From assembly GCA_018242585.1 (NCBI GenBank), contig JAFEBQ010000012.1, forward strand, positions 1 through 64,000: a DNA stretch of 64,000 nt. Reading direction: 5' to 3'. The position numbers and the translations under genes were made by a program. Shown here piece after piece: positions 1 to 9,286 of this stretch (the first letter of the stretch is position 1; each line of letters opens with the position of its first letter). This DNA comes from Planctomycetota bacterium. GTDB lineage: Bacteria > Planctomycetota > Planctomycetia > Pirellulales > PNKZ01. Below the pieces are notes generated by a model, which ran no database searches, had not been told where the DNA came from, and saw nothing but the letters and a program-made list of their open reading frames with translations.

Positions 1-1474
1 TGTGCCCGGCCTCGAAGTAGCTGAAGGTGATCCGCTTCTTCATCTCCGCATCGAGGCCGAGGTGATTCATGGTGTAATCGGTTGCGAAGTACGGCGTGGC
101 CAGGTCGTAATAGCCACTGGCCACAAACACGCGCAGGCCAGGGTTCTTGCGGACCGCTCCCGCGAGTTGCGGGCCGACGTTGAGGAATGAATTGCGGGCC
201 CCGAAGTCCCACGGCTGGACCCGGCCGGTGAGCACCTCGTACTTCAGGTCCGTGTCGTACTTCAGGTCGCGGCGGAAGTACTGATTGGCCGCGCCGGTGA
301 ACGCCGTGAACACCGCCGCGTAGCTCGGGTCCGATTCGGGCCGATTGCCGACCATGTCGGCGTCGACGCCCTTGAGGCGCGAGTCGAACCGCCCGACTGT
401 CCGCGCCTGATCGCGGAGCAGCTCCTTGCAGAACCGCTGGATCTCGATGCGGAAGTTGGAGCGGGTGACGTAATCCTCCGAAAGCCCGGTCAGGCGGGCG
501 AGCTTCTTCGCGAGCGCGGTGCGCTCCTCGCCGGTGAGCTTATCGCCCTTCATCAGCAGTTGCGGGTACTCGCCGGCGGCGAACTGTTCGCTCTCGGTCA
601 GCGCCTTCTTCAGGTCGCCGAGCAGGTCGCCAGGCAGACGCTTATGGTGCCAGGCCGTTGCAGTGTAACTCGGGAGGAACAGCGAGTAGGGCAAGTCGTG
701 CCCATCGTCGAAGCGGGCGGTGCCGAAGTTGAGGATGCTGGAGACGAGGACCACGCCCGAGAGGTCAATGCCGAGCGAGTCCTGAAGGTAAGCAGCGAGC
801 GCGGCCGCGCGGGTGGTGCCGTAGCTCTCGCCGGCAATGAACTTCGCGGAGCCCCATCGCTGGTGGCGCGTCAGGTACAATCGAATGAACTCGCCGACAG
901 CGGCCACGTCTTCCTGCACGCCGTGATATCTCTTCGGATCCACGCCCGGCGCGGCCCGGCTATAGCCCGTGCTCACCGGGTCGATAAACACGAGGTCGGT
1001 CACGTCGAGGAGCGACAGGTCGTTGTCGCCGACTTTCGAGGGCGGCATCGGCTGCTCACCGGTCTCGGGCATGACGGCCCGGCGGGGCCCCCACGCACCG
1101 AGGTGCAGCCAGACCGAGGAACTGCCCGGGCCGCCGTTGAAGCAGAACGTGATCGGCCGGGCCGGGTCGGGCGGCGACACGACGACTGCTGCCGGCTGCC
1201 CCGCCGGGACGGGGCCCGGCTCGGTGACCTTGACCCGGTGGTAGGCGACGAAAAAGATGCTCGCCTGGGCTTTGCCCTCGTCGTCGCGGAGGAGGATGTT
1301 GCCGGTGTTGGCGACGTAGTCGATCTTCTGCCCGCCGATGGTCACTGCCGACCGCGACTCCACGAGCCGTTCAGACGGCAGCGCGCCGGGGGCGGCCTTG
1401 TCCTGCCCGGCAACCGGGCCCGCCGCCCACACCAGACCGCAGAGCAGAATTCCAGACAAACGGACACGAGACAT
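1..1474 (-). CDS. Serine carboxypeptidase-like S10 peptidase, truncated by window edge
   Basis: The reverse strand is open from an ATG at 1474 to the left edge, giving 491 codons with no stop. Residues 1-23 look like a signal peptide, so the protein is probably exported. The S10 landmarks are in order: the oxyanion region GGPGSSS at residues 114-120, the nucleophile motif GESYGT at 215-220 (Ser217), a later YYDLATP segment that carries the expected catalytic Asp, and EAGH as the last complete codons, where His is the expected third catalytic residue. Only a short C-terminus should therefore be missing. It is read divergently from the MATE gene across a 161-base gap. A long open frame on the opposite strand (560-1537) is its shadow. 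The family is clear; the substrate is unknown. Confidence 0.93.
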   Translation of the reverse strand, partial: MSRVRLSGILLCGLVWAAGPVAGQDKAAPGALPSERLVESRSAVTIGGQKIDYVANTGNILLRDDEGKAQASIFFVAYHRVKVTEPGPVPAGQPAAVVVSPPDPARPITFCFNGGPGSSSVWLHLGAWGPRRAVMPETGEQPMPPSKVGDNDLSLLDVTDLVFIDPVSTGYSRAAPGVDPKRYHGVQEDVAAVGEFIRLYLTRHQRWGSAKFIAGESYGTTRAAALAAYLQDSLGIDLSGVVLVSSILNFGTARFDDGHDLPYSLFLPSYTATAWHHKRLPGDLLGDLKKALTESEQFAAGEYPQLLMKGDKLTGEERTALAKKLARLTGLSEDYVTRSNFRIEIQRFCKELLRDQARTVGRFDSRLKGVDADMVGNRPESDPSYAAVFTAFTGAANQYFRRDLKYDTDLKYEVLTGRVQPWDFGARNSFLNVGPQLAGAVRKNPGLRVFVASGYYDLATPYFATDYTMNHLGLDAEMKKRITFSYFEAGH

Positions 1475-1635
1475 ACGTTCCTCATTCGCAGGGCGTGCCA
1501 CCGACCCCGGCTGTCGGGGTTGTGGCGACTCATCTAGCATGTTAATGACACCGTTCGGGCCGACCTAGATCGGACCGGGTAAAATCGGCAAATTAGGCAG
1601 ACCCGTCTGTCGCTTCAACCCGCATTCTCGTCTCG

Positions 1636-3033
1636 ATGCCGACCTCTGTGGAACCTCTGATAACCCGCCTGCCGCACGGCCCCGTCGTCGGTCGGGTGTT
1701 CCGGTTGGCGATTCCGGTACTGATCCAGCAACTGCTGATCCTGGTCGTCGGGCTCTCCGACCGCTGGCTGGCCGGGCACCTGCCCGCCGGCTCGGCCGAG
1801 GAACTGGCCGCGTACCAGGCCGCCCAGGGCACGGCCCTTTACCTGGGCTGGTTCATCTCCAGCTACACCGTCCTCGTGAGTGCCGGTGCGAGCGCGGTGG
1901 TCGCCCGCTGCATCGGCGCGGGCGACACGCCGGCGGCCGGCCGGGCGATGCACCAGGCGATCCTCCTCGGGCTCTTCGTAGGGCTTCTGGGCGCGTTCAT
2001 CGGCGTCGGATTTACGGGCCTGCTCGTGCGGTCCCTCAGCCTCGAAGGGGATGCGGCACGCTTCTGCATTGCGTACCTCCGGCCCATGTTCTGGCTTTAC
2101 GGCGCCCAGGTCGTCGAGGCGGCCGGGATCGCATGCCTTCAGGGCGCGGGCGACACGCGGACCGGCCTTTTCGTGCAGGGCGGGATCGCGGTGGGCAACC
2201 TTCCCGTCGCGTGGCTCATGTGCAGGGGGTTCGGCGACTGGCCGGGCCTCGGCTTCCGCGGCATCGCCTGGGGCACCGCGCTGTGCTACGTGTTCGGGGC
2301 AATCGCCGTCGCCATCGTCCTGGCACGGGGAAGGGCGGGATTGCGACTCAGGCTCCCGGGATTCCGGCCGGACTTCCACATGCTCTGGCGGTTGCTGCGG
2401 GTCAGCCTCCCGGCCGGGGCCGACAGCCTCTCGGTCGTTGCCGGGCAGTTCGTGTTTCTGACAATCATCAATGACCTCGGCGTGATCGCCGCCGCCGCTC
2501 ACACCACCGCGCTGGGCTGGGAAGCGCTCGGCTTCCAGTCGGCCCACGCCTTCGGGATCGCCGCGATGGCGCTCGTGGGCCAGAACCTCGGCGCGAAGCG
2601 GCCCGACGACGCGGCCCATGCCGGCTGGACCGCGTTCGGGTTCGGCTGCCTATGTACCTGCGTCATGGGTCTGATCTTCTACATCTTCGCGCCGGAGATG
2701 GCGCGGTTCTTCAACCCGGACCCCATGCAGGCGCGGACGGTGGCCGAGGCGGTACCCGTGCTTCGCCTTGTCGCATTGGCGACCCCCGCGCTCGCGAGCA
2801 CGATTATCTTCACGCAGGCTCTGCGTGGCGCGGGTGATACGCGGGTGCCGGTGTTGTTCACATGGTGCGGGTTCCTCCTGGTTCGCCTGCCGCTGGCGTA
2901 TTTGCTGACGGGCCCGCGGTTCGGGCTGGGGTTGTACGGCGCGTGGCTGGCGATGTGTGCGGACCTCGCGGTTCGCGGGACGTTTTTCTTCTGGCGGTTT
3001 GCGAGCGGCCGGTGGAAGCTGGCCCGGGTATGA
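1636..3033 (+). CDS. MATE family efflux transporter
   Basis: This 465-residue protein is hydrophobic throughout, with about twelve likely membrane helices, the usual number for MATE exporters. MATE-like features include the early segment with IPVLIQQ followed by GLSDRWLAG (about residues 26-47), two internal halves of similar layout, and the GAGDTR motif that occurs once in each half. Such proteins export cationic drugs or metabolites by Na+ or H+ antiport at the inner membrane; the substrate here cannot be predicted. The ATG at 1636 is chosen because it comes just before the first helix. The gene ends 62 bases before the WD40 gene on the same strand, so the two may share a transcript. Confidence 0.93.
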   Translation: MPTSVEPLITRLPHGPVVGRVFRLAIPVLIQQLLILVVGLSDRWLAGHLPAGSAEELAAYQAAQGTALYLGWFISSYTVLVSAGASAVVARCIGAGDTPAAGRAMHQAILLGLFVGLLGAFIGVGFTGLLVRSLSLEGDAARFCIAYLRPMFWLYGAQVVEAAGIACLQGAGDTRTGLFVQGGIAVGNLPVAWLMCRGFGDWPGLGFRGIAWGTALCYVFGAIAVAIVLARGRAGLRLRLPGFRPDFHMLWRLLRVSLPAGADSLSVVAGQFVFLTIINDLGVIAAAAHTTALGWEALGFQSAHAFGIAAMALVGQNLGAKRPDDAAHAGWTAFGFGCLCTCVMGLIFYIFAPEMARFFNPDPMQARTVAEAVPVLRLVALATPALASTIIFTQALRGAGDTRVPVLFTWCGFLLVRLPLAYLLTGPRFGLGLYGAWLAMCADLAVRGTFFFWRFASGRWKLARV

Positions 3034-3095
3034 CGCCGGGATTGCACCTTCGCCGGCCGGTCCGACTTCGGTATGCTGAGCGACGGGAGCCGCTC

Positions 3096-5633
3096 ATGTG
3101 TCGGTTGGCGTTACTCATTCTAATTCTGGGAGCCGTGGCGGCCGCACCCGCGGGGGTGGGGCGCGTTGCCGGGCCGCCGGAACGCCGCGACCGGCACGGC
3201 GACCGCCTGCCCGAGTCGGCCGTTACGCGGATCGGCACCGTCCGGTATCGCGGTCTGATGTCTCGCGGCCCGGATCCGAAGACTCTGGCAGTGTTGCGCG
3301 AAAACCGGGTAGTCGTCGTCGATGCCGAGACGTGTGCGGAGGTGCGTCGGCTGCCCGGCCCGGACCCCGCCCGACTGGAAGTGGATAGTTTCCTGCTCGA
3401 CCCGGCCGGTCGCCGCGTGGCATACGGCGGGGGCAACCGCATCGCGGTCCTGGATGTCGCTACCGGCCAGACCGTGTTCGAGGGACAGTTTGAACGCGAG
3501 TCGTACCGCGGCGGCCTCGAGTTCTCCGCCCGACCCGTGGCATTCGTTCCGGGATCGGACGTGCTGATCGCGGAGTGCCCGATGTGCGAGATGCCAATTG
3601 TCGCCTGGCACCTCGGGCGACGCCAGCGGGCCTGGCAGTTCGGCCCGATCGACATCGGCAACGACGACACGACCACGCACGTCCTCGGGCTGATCGCCGG
3701 GAATTCGCAACTGGTTGTCGTGCGATCGCGATCGACCGAAACGGTAGCGCTTATGCTCGATGCCGCGACTGGCGAGGAACGCGCTTCGCTGGAGCTGGGT
3801 GCAAACCTCGACTTCAATCATGCCGTGCTCTCGCCGGACGGGAAGCAGATGGCATTCAGCGACAATGTCCTCGGCATACACCGCGTCGAGCTTCCCGGCG
3901 GGGGTGAGCTGGAGCGGATCAAAGTTCAAGGCGAGAGCGACACGTACGGCATGCAGTACTCGCGCGACTCGCGCCGGCTGGTCGTGCTCGGCCCCTACTG
4001 GATGCAGATGTTCGACGCCACGACCGCAAAGTCGCTCGGCCGCAACAACGCGTCCGGGTTTATCGGCATCAACAACCCCCGCCTGGTCTTCAGTGAGGAC
4101 GACTCAACACTCTGGGTCCAGGGAACGGACGATTCGCGATGGCGCAAATTCGACGGACGTACCGCCCGTGAAAAGAAACTGCCCGACCTCGGACCGCAGG
4201 GACACGTGACCTGCCTCGCGGTCAGCGCGGACGGGTCGCGAGTCATCACCGGTTGCAACGATGATCTGCCGCGCGTCTACAACGGCATGACGGGTGAACA
4301 ACTCCGGCGATACTCGGCTTCGCTCTTCGGCGCGTTCACGGGCCGGGACGATTCGGGTGTCGGCGGCGTCGCGATCACGGCCGACGGTTCACTGGCCGCA
4401 CTGCGGATGAACGATGACCGCGTTGTGATCTGGGAGCCGAGCACCGGCCGCAGCCGCCGGACCATTAATCTCGACGGCGCGTTTGCCGGAGACACGGTCG
4501 CATTCAGCCCGGACGGCAAGACGCTCGCCGTCGGCCCCGGAGGATTTGCAGGGCCGAACCGTGCGAAGGTCGAGAACCCTCTCCGGCAGTTCGACGTGGC
4601 GACGGGCAGGGAAAAACCGGCAATCACCAAACTCACCGGGCAGGTCTCGTCGCTGGTGTATTCGCCGTGCGGCCGCTGGCTCGGCGCGGTCACTATGCAT
4701 CAGGACGATTCGCCCGGCTACCTCCTTATTGAGGCCAGCACCGGGCGACTGTTACGGTCCATCAGCGCCAACGTGTACACGGCCGCGTTCGTCCCGTTCG
4801 CCGACGCGATCGTGTACTCTTCGCCGGAAGAACTCGTCATGTGGGAGCCGGCTTCCGGCGAGGTCCGCGTCCGTTATCCCTTGCCGCACGACGACATGAT
4901 CGATCTGCTCGCGGTCTCGCCGTGCGGCCGATGGCTGGCCGGTGCGAACAACGGCTCGGGCACACGCAAGATCTACCTGTGGGATCTGAGGACGGGCCAC
5001 GTCCTGCCGCCGCTCTATGGACACAACCATTACATTTCGTCGCTGGCGTTCGGGCCGAACGGCCGGCTCGTGAGCGGTAGCTTCGACACGACGGCGCTCG
5101 TGTGGGACGTGAACACTCGGCCGTGTTCCGCGCCGGCAGCGCTCCCGAAGGAACAATGGTCGAACGCCTGGTCCGACCTCGCCGGCAATGGCATCACCGC
5201 CCACAACACTACGGAGCGGCTGATCGCCACCGGATCGGACGTCGTGCCGTTCCTGCGCGAGCGTGTGCGGCCTGCGACGGCCGTCGACCCGGCACTCGTG
5301 ACAGAACTCATCGGTCGGCTGGACGCGCCCAAGTTCACGGACCGGCAACGGGCCACGCTGGAACTGGAACGATTCGACCGGATCGTCGAGCCGGCCCTGA
5401 GACTCGCGATGCAGGAACTCCCGTCGGCCGAGGCACGCCGGCGGGTGCAACGACTCCTGGACCGGATGGACGGGCCGCACACCGATCCCGACCGGGCCCG
5501 AGAAATGCGAGCCGTCGAGGCGCTAGCGAGAATGAACGAGCCCGATGCGGTAGCTCTGTTGAAGGAACTGGCCGGCGGCGTGCCGGCCGCGAGGCTGACG
5601 CAGGCGGCCCGGCGGGCCTGCGAACGGAGGTGA
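3096..5633 (+). CDS. Secreted WD40-repeat protein
   Basis: This 845-residue protein starts at an ATG at 3096, ten bases after a GGGAGC ribosome site. The frame is open further upstream into the MATE gene, but only this start gives a clean hydrophobic signal peptide (residues 1-17). The body is a run of beta-propeller blades with the recurring pattern of LAFSPDG-like strands and terminal WD/WE pairs. The clearest blade is near residues 643-670, ending in ALVWDV. Residues from about 700 onward are helical and lack repeats, a tail often seen on planctomycete WD40 proteins. It probably acts as an envelope scaffold, but no catalytic site is visible. Leucine is mostly CTG/CTC, unlike the genes after about 5.8 kb. 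Confidence 0.88.
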   Translation: MCRLALLILILGAVAAAPAGVGRVAGPPERRDRHGDRLPESAVTRIGTVRYRGLMSRGPDPKTLAVLRENRVVVVDAETCAEVRRLPGPDPARLEVDSFLLDPAGRRVAYGGGNRIAVLDVATGQTVFEGQFERESYRGGLEFSARPVAFVPGSDVLIAECPMCEMPIVAWHLGRRQRAWQFGPIDIGNDDTTTHVLGLIAGNSQLVVVRSRSTETVALMLDAATGEERASLELGANLDFNHAVLSPDGKQMAFSDNVLGIHRVELPGGGELERIKVQGESDTYGMQYSRDSRRLVVLGPYWMQMFDATTAKSLGRNNASGFIGINNPRLVFSEDDSTLWVQGTDDSRWRKFDGRTAREKKLPDLGPQGHVTCLAVSADGSRVITGCNDDLPRVYNGMTGEQLRRYSASLFGAFTGRDDSGVGGVAITADGSLAALRMNDDRVVIWEPSTGRSRRTINLDGAFAGDTVAFSPDGKTLAVGPGGFAGPNRAKVENPLRQFDVATGREKPAITKLTGQVSSLVYSPCGRWLGAVTMHQDDSPGYLLIEASTGRLLRSISANVYTAAFVPFADAIVYSSPEELVMWEPASGEVRVRYPLPHDDMIDLLAVSPCGRWLAGANNGSGTRKIYLWDLRTGHVLPPLYGHNHYISSLAFGPNGRLVSGSFDTTALVWDVNTRPCSAPAALPKEQWSNAWSDLAGNGITAHNTTERLIATGSDVVPFLRERVRPATAVDPALVTELIGRLDAPKFTDRQRATLELERFDRIVEPALRLAMQELPSAEARRRVQRLLDRMDGPHTDPDRAREMRAVEALARMNEPDAVALLKELAGGVPAARLTQAARRACERR

Positions 5634-5641
5634 CACGACCG

Positions 5642-7870
5642 ATGCGACGCCGGCGAAGCGGGGGCGGCTGGGCCGCCATTCTGTACACGATGCGCATGGC
5701 CCGGCGGGTCGGCTTCCGCCGGCTCTGGTACGCGCTGCGTTCCCGCAACGCCTGCAAGACCTGCGCGCTGGGCATGGGGGGCCAACAAGGGGGTATGGTC
5801 AACGAGTCGGGGCACTTTCCCGAGGTCTGTAAGAAGTCGCTCCAAGCCATGGCCGCCGATATGCAAGGTGCCATTCGCACCGACTTTTGGTCCACCTATT
5901 CGGTGCCGCAACTGCAAAGCTTTTCGCCGCGCGAACTTGAATTCTGTGGCCGGATCACCCAGCCGGTCATCCTGGAACCTGGGCAGCAGTACTATCGGCC
6001 GATTCCGTGGGATGAGGCCCTTCGTCGGATCGCCGGCCAGCTCAAGCAGTTTCGCTCCGACGAGACCTTCTGGTACTTCAGCGGTCGCAGTTCGAATGAG
6101 GCTGGCTTCTTGTTGCAATTGTTCGCTCGGGTGTACGGCACGAACAACGTCAACAACTGCAGCTATTACTGTCATCAGGCCAGCGGCGTCGGACTGGGGG
6201 GAGTGCTGGGGAGCGGTGTCGGCACGATTCAGCTCGAAGACCTGGACCACTGCGACCTGTACGTCCTGATCGGCGGCAACCCGGCCAGCAACCATCCGCG
6301 GCTGATGACCACACTGAAGAATCTGCGCCGTCGTGGCGGACAGGTGATCGTGGTCAATCCAGTGATCGAGACTGGGTTGGTCAACTTCAAAGTGCCTAGC
6401 GATCCGTGGAGCATGCTGTTTGGTAGCGAGATCGCCAATCAATACGTCCAGTTGCACATCGGCGGCGACCTGGCGTTGTTGTACGCCGTGATGAAACGCA
6501 TGCTCGAATTGGGGGCTGTCGACGAGCAATACCTGGCCAGCTATTGCGACGGTTGGCCGGCCTTGAAGGAGCGTTTGCAGCAACTGGACTGGTCCGAGTT
6601 GCTGGCCAAGAGCGGCGCGTCGCGCGCCGATATCGATGAGATGGCCGAGCGCTATGCCCGGGCCAAGAACGTCGTCTTTGGCTGGACGATGGGGATCACG
6701 CATCACACTAACGGCGTCGAGAACGTCGAAGCGGTTGCCAGCTTGGCGCTGATGCGCGGGATGGTCGGCCGGCCGCACGCGGGCTTGATGCCGATTCGCG
6801 GCCACTCGAACGTGCAAGGCATCGGCTCGGTCGGCGTCGCGCCCAAGTTGAAGGATGCGATCTTCCAGCGTCTGCAATCACATTTCAACATTCAACTACC
6901 GACCAGCACGGGCATGGACACGATGGCCTGCATGGAAGCCGCGCAGGCCAACAGGGTGCGGTTCGCGATGTGTCTGGGCGGAAACCTGTTCGGCTCGAAC
7001 CCCGACGCCACCTATGCCCGGGACTCGATGAGCAAGATCGACACGGTGGTTTACCTGAACACGACGCTCAATACCGGTCACGCGCACGGGCTGGGCAAAA
7101 CGACGATCATCTTGCCCGTGCTAGCCCGCGACGAGGAGCCCCAACCGACGACGCAGGAGTCGATGTTCAGCTATGTGCGGCTCAGCGACGGCGGCCCGGC
7201 TCGGCACGAGGGCCCGCGTAGCGAGATCGAAGTAATCGCCAGCCTGGCGCGCGGCGTGCTTGGGGACGATGGGCCGATCGATTGGCGGACCATGGAAGAC
7301 ACGCATCAAATCCGCGAAGCGATTGCCAAGATCATCCCAGGTTGGGAGCAGATCGCCACGATTGATCGAACCAAGCAAGAGTTTCAGATCGCCGGCCGCA
7401 CGTTCCACGAGCCGAAGTTTCCCACGGCCAATGGCCGCGCGCAGATTTCTGTTCACTCGATTCCCGAGTTGGCTGGCGGTGAGGACGAGTTGCGGCTGAT
7501 GACGGTGCGGAGCGAGGGGCAATTCAATACAGTCGTTTACGAAGACTACGATCTATACCGAAGCGTCGAGCGCCGCGATGTGATCCTGATGCATCCGGAT
7601 GACATGCGCCGGCGCGGCTTGCAGAACGATCAGCGCGTGACCGTGACCAGCCAGGCGGGCGAGATGCCGAACATCCTGGCCCGGGCGTGGCCGAAGATCA
7701 AAGCGGGGAACGTGCTGATGTACTATCCCGAGGCCAATGTCCTGGTTCCCCGGGCGCTCGATCCACGTTCCAAGACGCCGGCCTTCAAAGCGGTGCTAGT
7801 GACCGTGGCGCCGATGGCGCCGGCCACCATGATGCCGCAACGCATTGCACAACCCGTCACCGTTCAATAA
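5642..7870 (+). CDS. FdhF/YdeP-like molybdopterin oxidoreductase alpha subunit
   Basis: This 742-residue protein resembles the formate-dehydrogenase-alpha-like YdeP family, which binds bis-MGD molybdenum or tungsten cofactor. The ATG at 5642 follows a GGAGG site located in the last codons of the WD40 gene; the frame is open upstream only because it shadows that gene. Cys38, Cys41 and Cys63 near the N-terminus could bind a reduced-size Fe-S site. Conserved cofactor segments follow: FSGRSSNEAGF, VNPVIETG, LMRGMVGRPHAG with RGHSNVQG, and a C-terminal molydopterin-binding domain with NTVVYEDYD. No partner electron-transfer or FdhD gene is adjacent. The first 60 or so codons are G+C-rich like the upstream genes, while later codons use TTG leucine freely. 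Confidence 0.9.
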   Translation: MRRRRSGGGWAAILYTMRMARRVGFRRLWYALRSRNACKTCALGMGGQQGGMVNESGHFPEVCKKSLQAMAADMQGAIRTDFWSTYSVPQLQSFSPRELEFCGRITQPVILEPGQQYYRPIPWDEALRRIAGQLKQFRSDETFWYFSGRSSNEAGFLLQLFARVYGTNNVNNCSYYCHQASGVGLGGVLGSGVGTIQLEDLDHCDLYVLIGGNPASNHPRLMTTLKNLRRRGGQVIVVNPVIETGLVNFKVPSDPWSMLFGSEIANQYVQLHIGGDLALLYAVMKRMLELGAVDEQYLASYCDGWPALKERLQQLDWSELLAKSGASRADIDEMAERYARAKNVVFGWTMGITHHTNGVENVEAVASLALMRGMVGRPHAGLMPIRGHSNVQGIGSVGVAPKLKDAIFQRLQSHFNIQLPTSTGMDTMACMEAAQANRVRFAMCLGGNLFGSNPDATYARDSMSKIDTVVYLNTTLNTGHAHGLGKTTIILPVLARDEEPQPTTQESMFSYVRLSDGGPARHEGPRSEIEVIASLARGVLGDDGPIDWRTMEDTHQIREAIAKIIPGWEQIATIDRTKQEFQIAGRTFHEPKFPTANGRAQISVHSIPELAGGEDELRLMTVRSEGQFNTVVYEDYDLYRSVERRDVILMHPDDMRRRGLQNDQRVTVTSQAGEMPNILARAWPKIKAGNVLMYYPEANVLVPRALDPRSKTPAFKAVLVTVAPMAPATMMPQRIAQPVTVQ

Positions 7871-7890
7871 TCAACCTGGAGGTTCATGCG

Positions 7891-8631
7891 ATGCGTCGCG
7901 CAAGTCTGATTGTGGCGTCGGTGGCCGAATGTTTACTTATCGCGCTGGTGGCCCGTGCCGCCGAGTCCGACGGGTTCGTGCCGTTGTTCAACGGGACCGA
8001 TTTATCGGGTTGGCGGATACCACAAGGGGACAACGGCCACTGGCGCGTTGTCGACGGCGTGATCGACTATGACGCCGAAAGCGAGGCGACCGGCGATAAG
8101 AACTTGTGGACCGAAAAAGAATACGGCGATTTCACGCTACGCGCCGATTGGCGGATTAAAGAGACGCCCTACTTGAACCCGCGCGCCAAGATCGTCATGC
8201 CCGACGGTCACAACAAGCTCGACGCCGCGGGCAAGGAAATCGACATCATCGTTCCCGACAGCGACTCGGGCATTTTCCTGCGCGGCGAAGGGAAGTCACA
8301 GGTCAACATCTGGTGTTGGCCGGTTGGTTCCGGAGAGATCTACGGCTATCGCATGGACAAGAAGATGCCGCCGGAAGTCCACCGTGGCGTCACGCCGCTC
8401 GTCGTGGCGGACAAGGATATTGGCCAGTGGAACACCTTCGAGATCACCATTCGCGGCGACCGGGTGTCGGTCAAGTTAAACGGCCAGCAGGTGCTCGAAA
8501 ACGCTCAACTACCGGGCATTCCCACGCGCGGTCCACTGGCCTTGCAACACCACGGCGGCAAAAAGAACGGCGAGTGGAACAGCCCACCGGCTTTGGTGCA
8601 GTTCCGCAATCTCTCGATCAAGGAACTGTAA
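7891..8631 (+). CDS. Secreted DUF1080 (3-keto-disaccharide hydrolase-like) protein
   Basis: This 246-residue protein starts at the ATG at 7891, behind a CTGGAGG ribosome site. Residues 1-24 form a signal peptide ending in ARA. The rest matches the concanavalin-like DUF1080 fold: FVPLFNGTDLSGW near the start of the domain, WRVVDGVIDY, the strand DFTLRADWRI, DSDSGIFLRG, and the closing GPLALQHHGG. DUF1080 proteins are very abundant in planctomycetes and are linked to glycan or 3-keto-glycoside breakdown outside the cytoplasm. It lies 20 bases after the oxidoreductase gene, which suggests co-transcription, although no biochemical link between the two is obvious. Confidence 0.92.
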   Translation: MRRASLIVASVAECLLIALVARAAESDGFVPLFNGTDLSGWRIPQGDNGHWRVVDGVIDYDAESEATGDKNLWTEKEYGDFTLRADWRIKETPYLNPRAKIVMPDGHNKLDAAGKEIDIIVPDSDSGIFLRGEGKSQVNIWCWPVGSGEIYGYRMDKKMPPEVHRGVTPLVVADKDIGQWNTFEITIRGDRVSVKLNGQQVLENAQLPGIPTRGPLALQHHGGKKNGEWNSPPALVQFRNLSIKEL

Positions 8632-8652
8632 AGCGGCCTTCAGATCGCACGC

Positions 8653-9231
8653 TCAATCGGCCAACAGCAGCGCTAAGGCCGCGCCGGCCGCGCCGGCCAG
8701 GATGTTGAACTCGCCACGACGCAGGCTGGCAATCAAGTCGCGCCGGTTGTGCAGTTCGACCGTCAGCGGCTCGGTGTCGTGGTGCTCGGGCGCTTGAATC
8801 GGCAGGCAATTGCGGGCCACGAACAGGTGCATCTTGCCGCACTCGCGATTGCCGTCGACCGTGTAGCTGCCCAGCGCTTCCCAATTGGTCGTGCCGTAGC
8901 CGGTCTCCTCGCGCAGCTCGCGCTCGGCCGCGACCTGGGGGGACTCGCGCAGATCGATAATGCCGGCCGGCATACTGAGCGTCGATACCCGTGGACCGTG
9001 TTTGTAGCCGCGAACCAGGATCCATTCTCCCTCGATCGTGGTGGCGGCCACGACGACAAATTCGGGGAGCACGATCCGATAGAAGTCGTCGATTACGCGC
9101 CCGCCGGCAAGTTGCACCTGCTCGCGGTGGACCGAGAACCAGGGGGCGATTTCCAGCAGCGGGGTCGAACCAAGCGTCCGCCAGGGTTGCTGAACGTCTG
9201 AGCTGAGAGAACCTGGCTGTTGAACTTCCAT
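8653..9231 (-). CDS. Nudix hydrolase, ADP-sugar pyrophosphatase-like
   Basis: This 192-residue cytosolic protein has a complete Nudix box at residues 90-112 (G-x5-E-x7-RELREETG), which binds Mg2+ and cleaves nucleoside diphosphates linked to another group. The AGI segment just before the box and the general length fit the ADP-ribose/ADP-sugar pyrophosphatase branch, but the substrate is not certain. The ATG at 9231 is used. The gene is convergent with the DUF1080 gene, with 21 bases between the two stop codons. A hydrophobic Ala/Leu-rich C-terminus (LAGAAGAALALLL) is slightly unusual for a soluble Nudix enzyme. Confidence 0.93.
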   Translation of the reverse strand: MEVQQPGSLSSDVQQPWRTLGSTPLLEIAPWFSVHREQVQLAGGRVIDDFYRIVLPEFVVVAATTIEGEWILVRGYKHGPRVSTLSMPAGIIDLRESPQVAAERELREETGYGTTNWEALGSYTVDGNRECGKMHLFVARNCLPIQAPEHHDTEPLTVELHNRRDLIASLRRGEFNILAGAAGAALALLLAD

Positions 9232-9286
9232 AACGACAACGCGCTAGCAGAAGAAGCGGATTGTGTTGGCCAGGCCTGGAGACGAA

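Noticed and set aside
560-1537. Long open frame on the forward strand opposite the S10 peptidase
   Set aside because: The reverse strand carries a complete set of S10 motifs; the forward frame is a G+C-driven shadow without a known family.
1615-2619. Long reverse-strand frame opposite the MATE gene
   Set aside because: Its product is rich in Pro, Arg, Glu and has no fold-like pattern, while the forward strand encodes a clear MATE transporter.
5030-6877. 615-codon reverse-strand frame opposite WD40 and oxidoreductase genes
   Set aside because: It spans two well-supported forward genes and has no recognisable domain.
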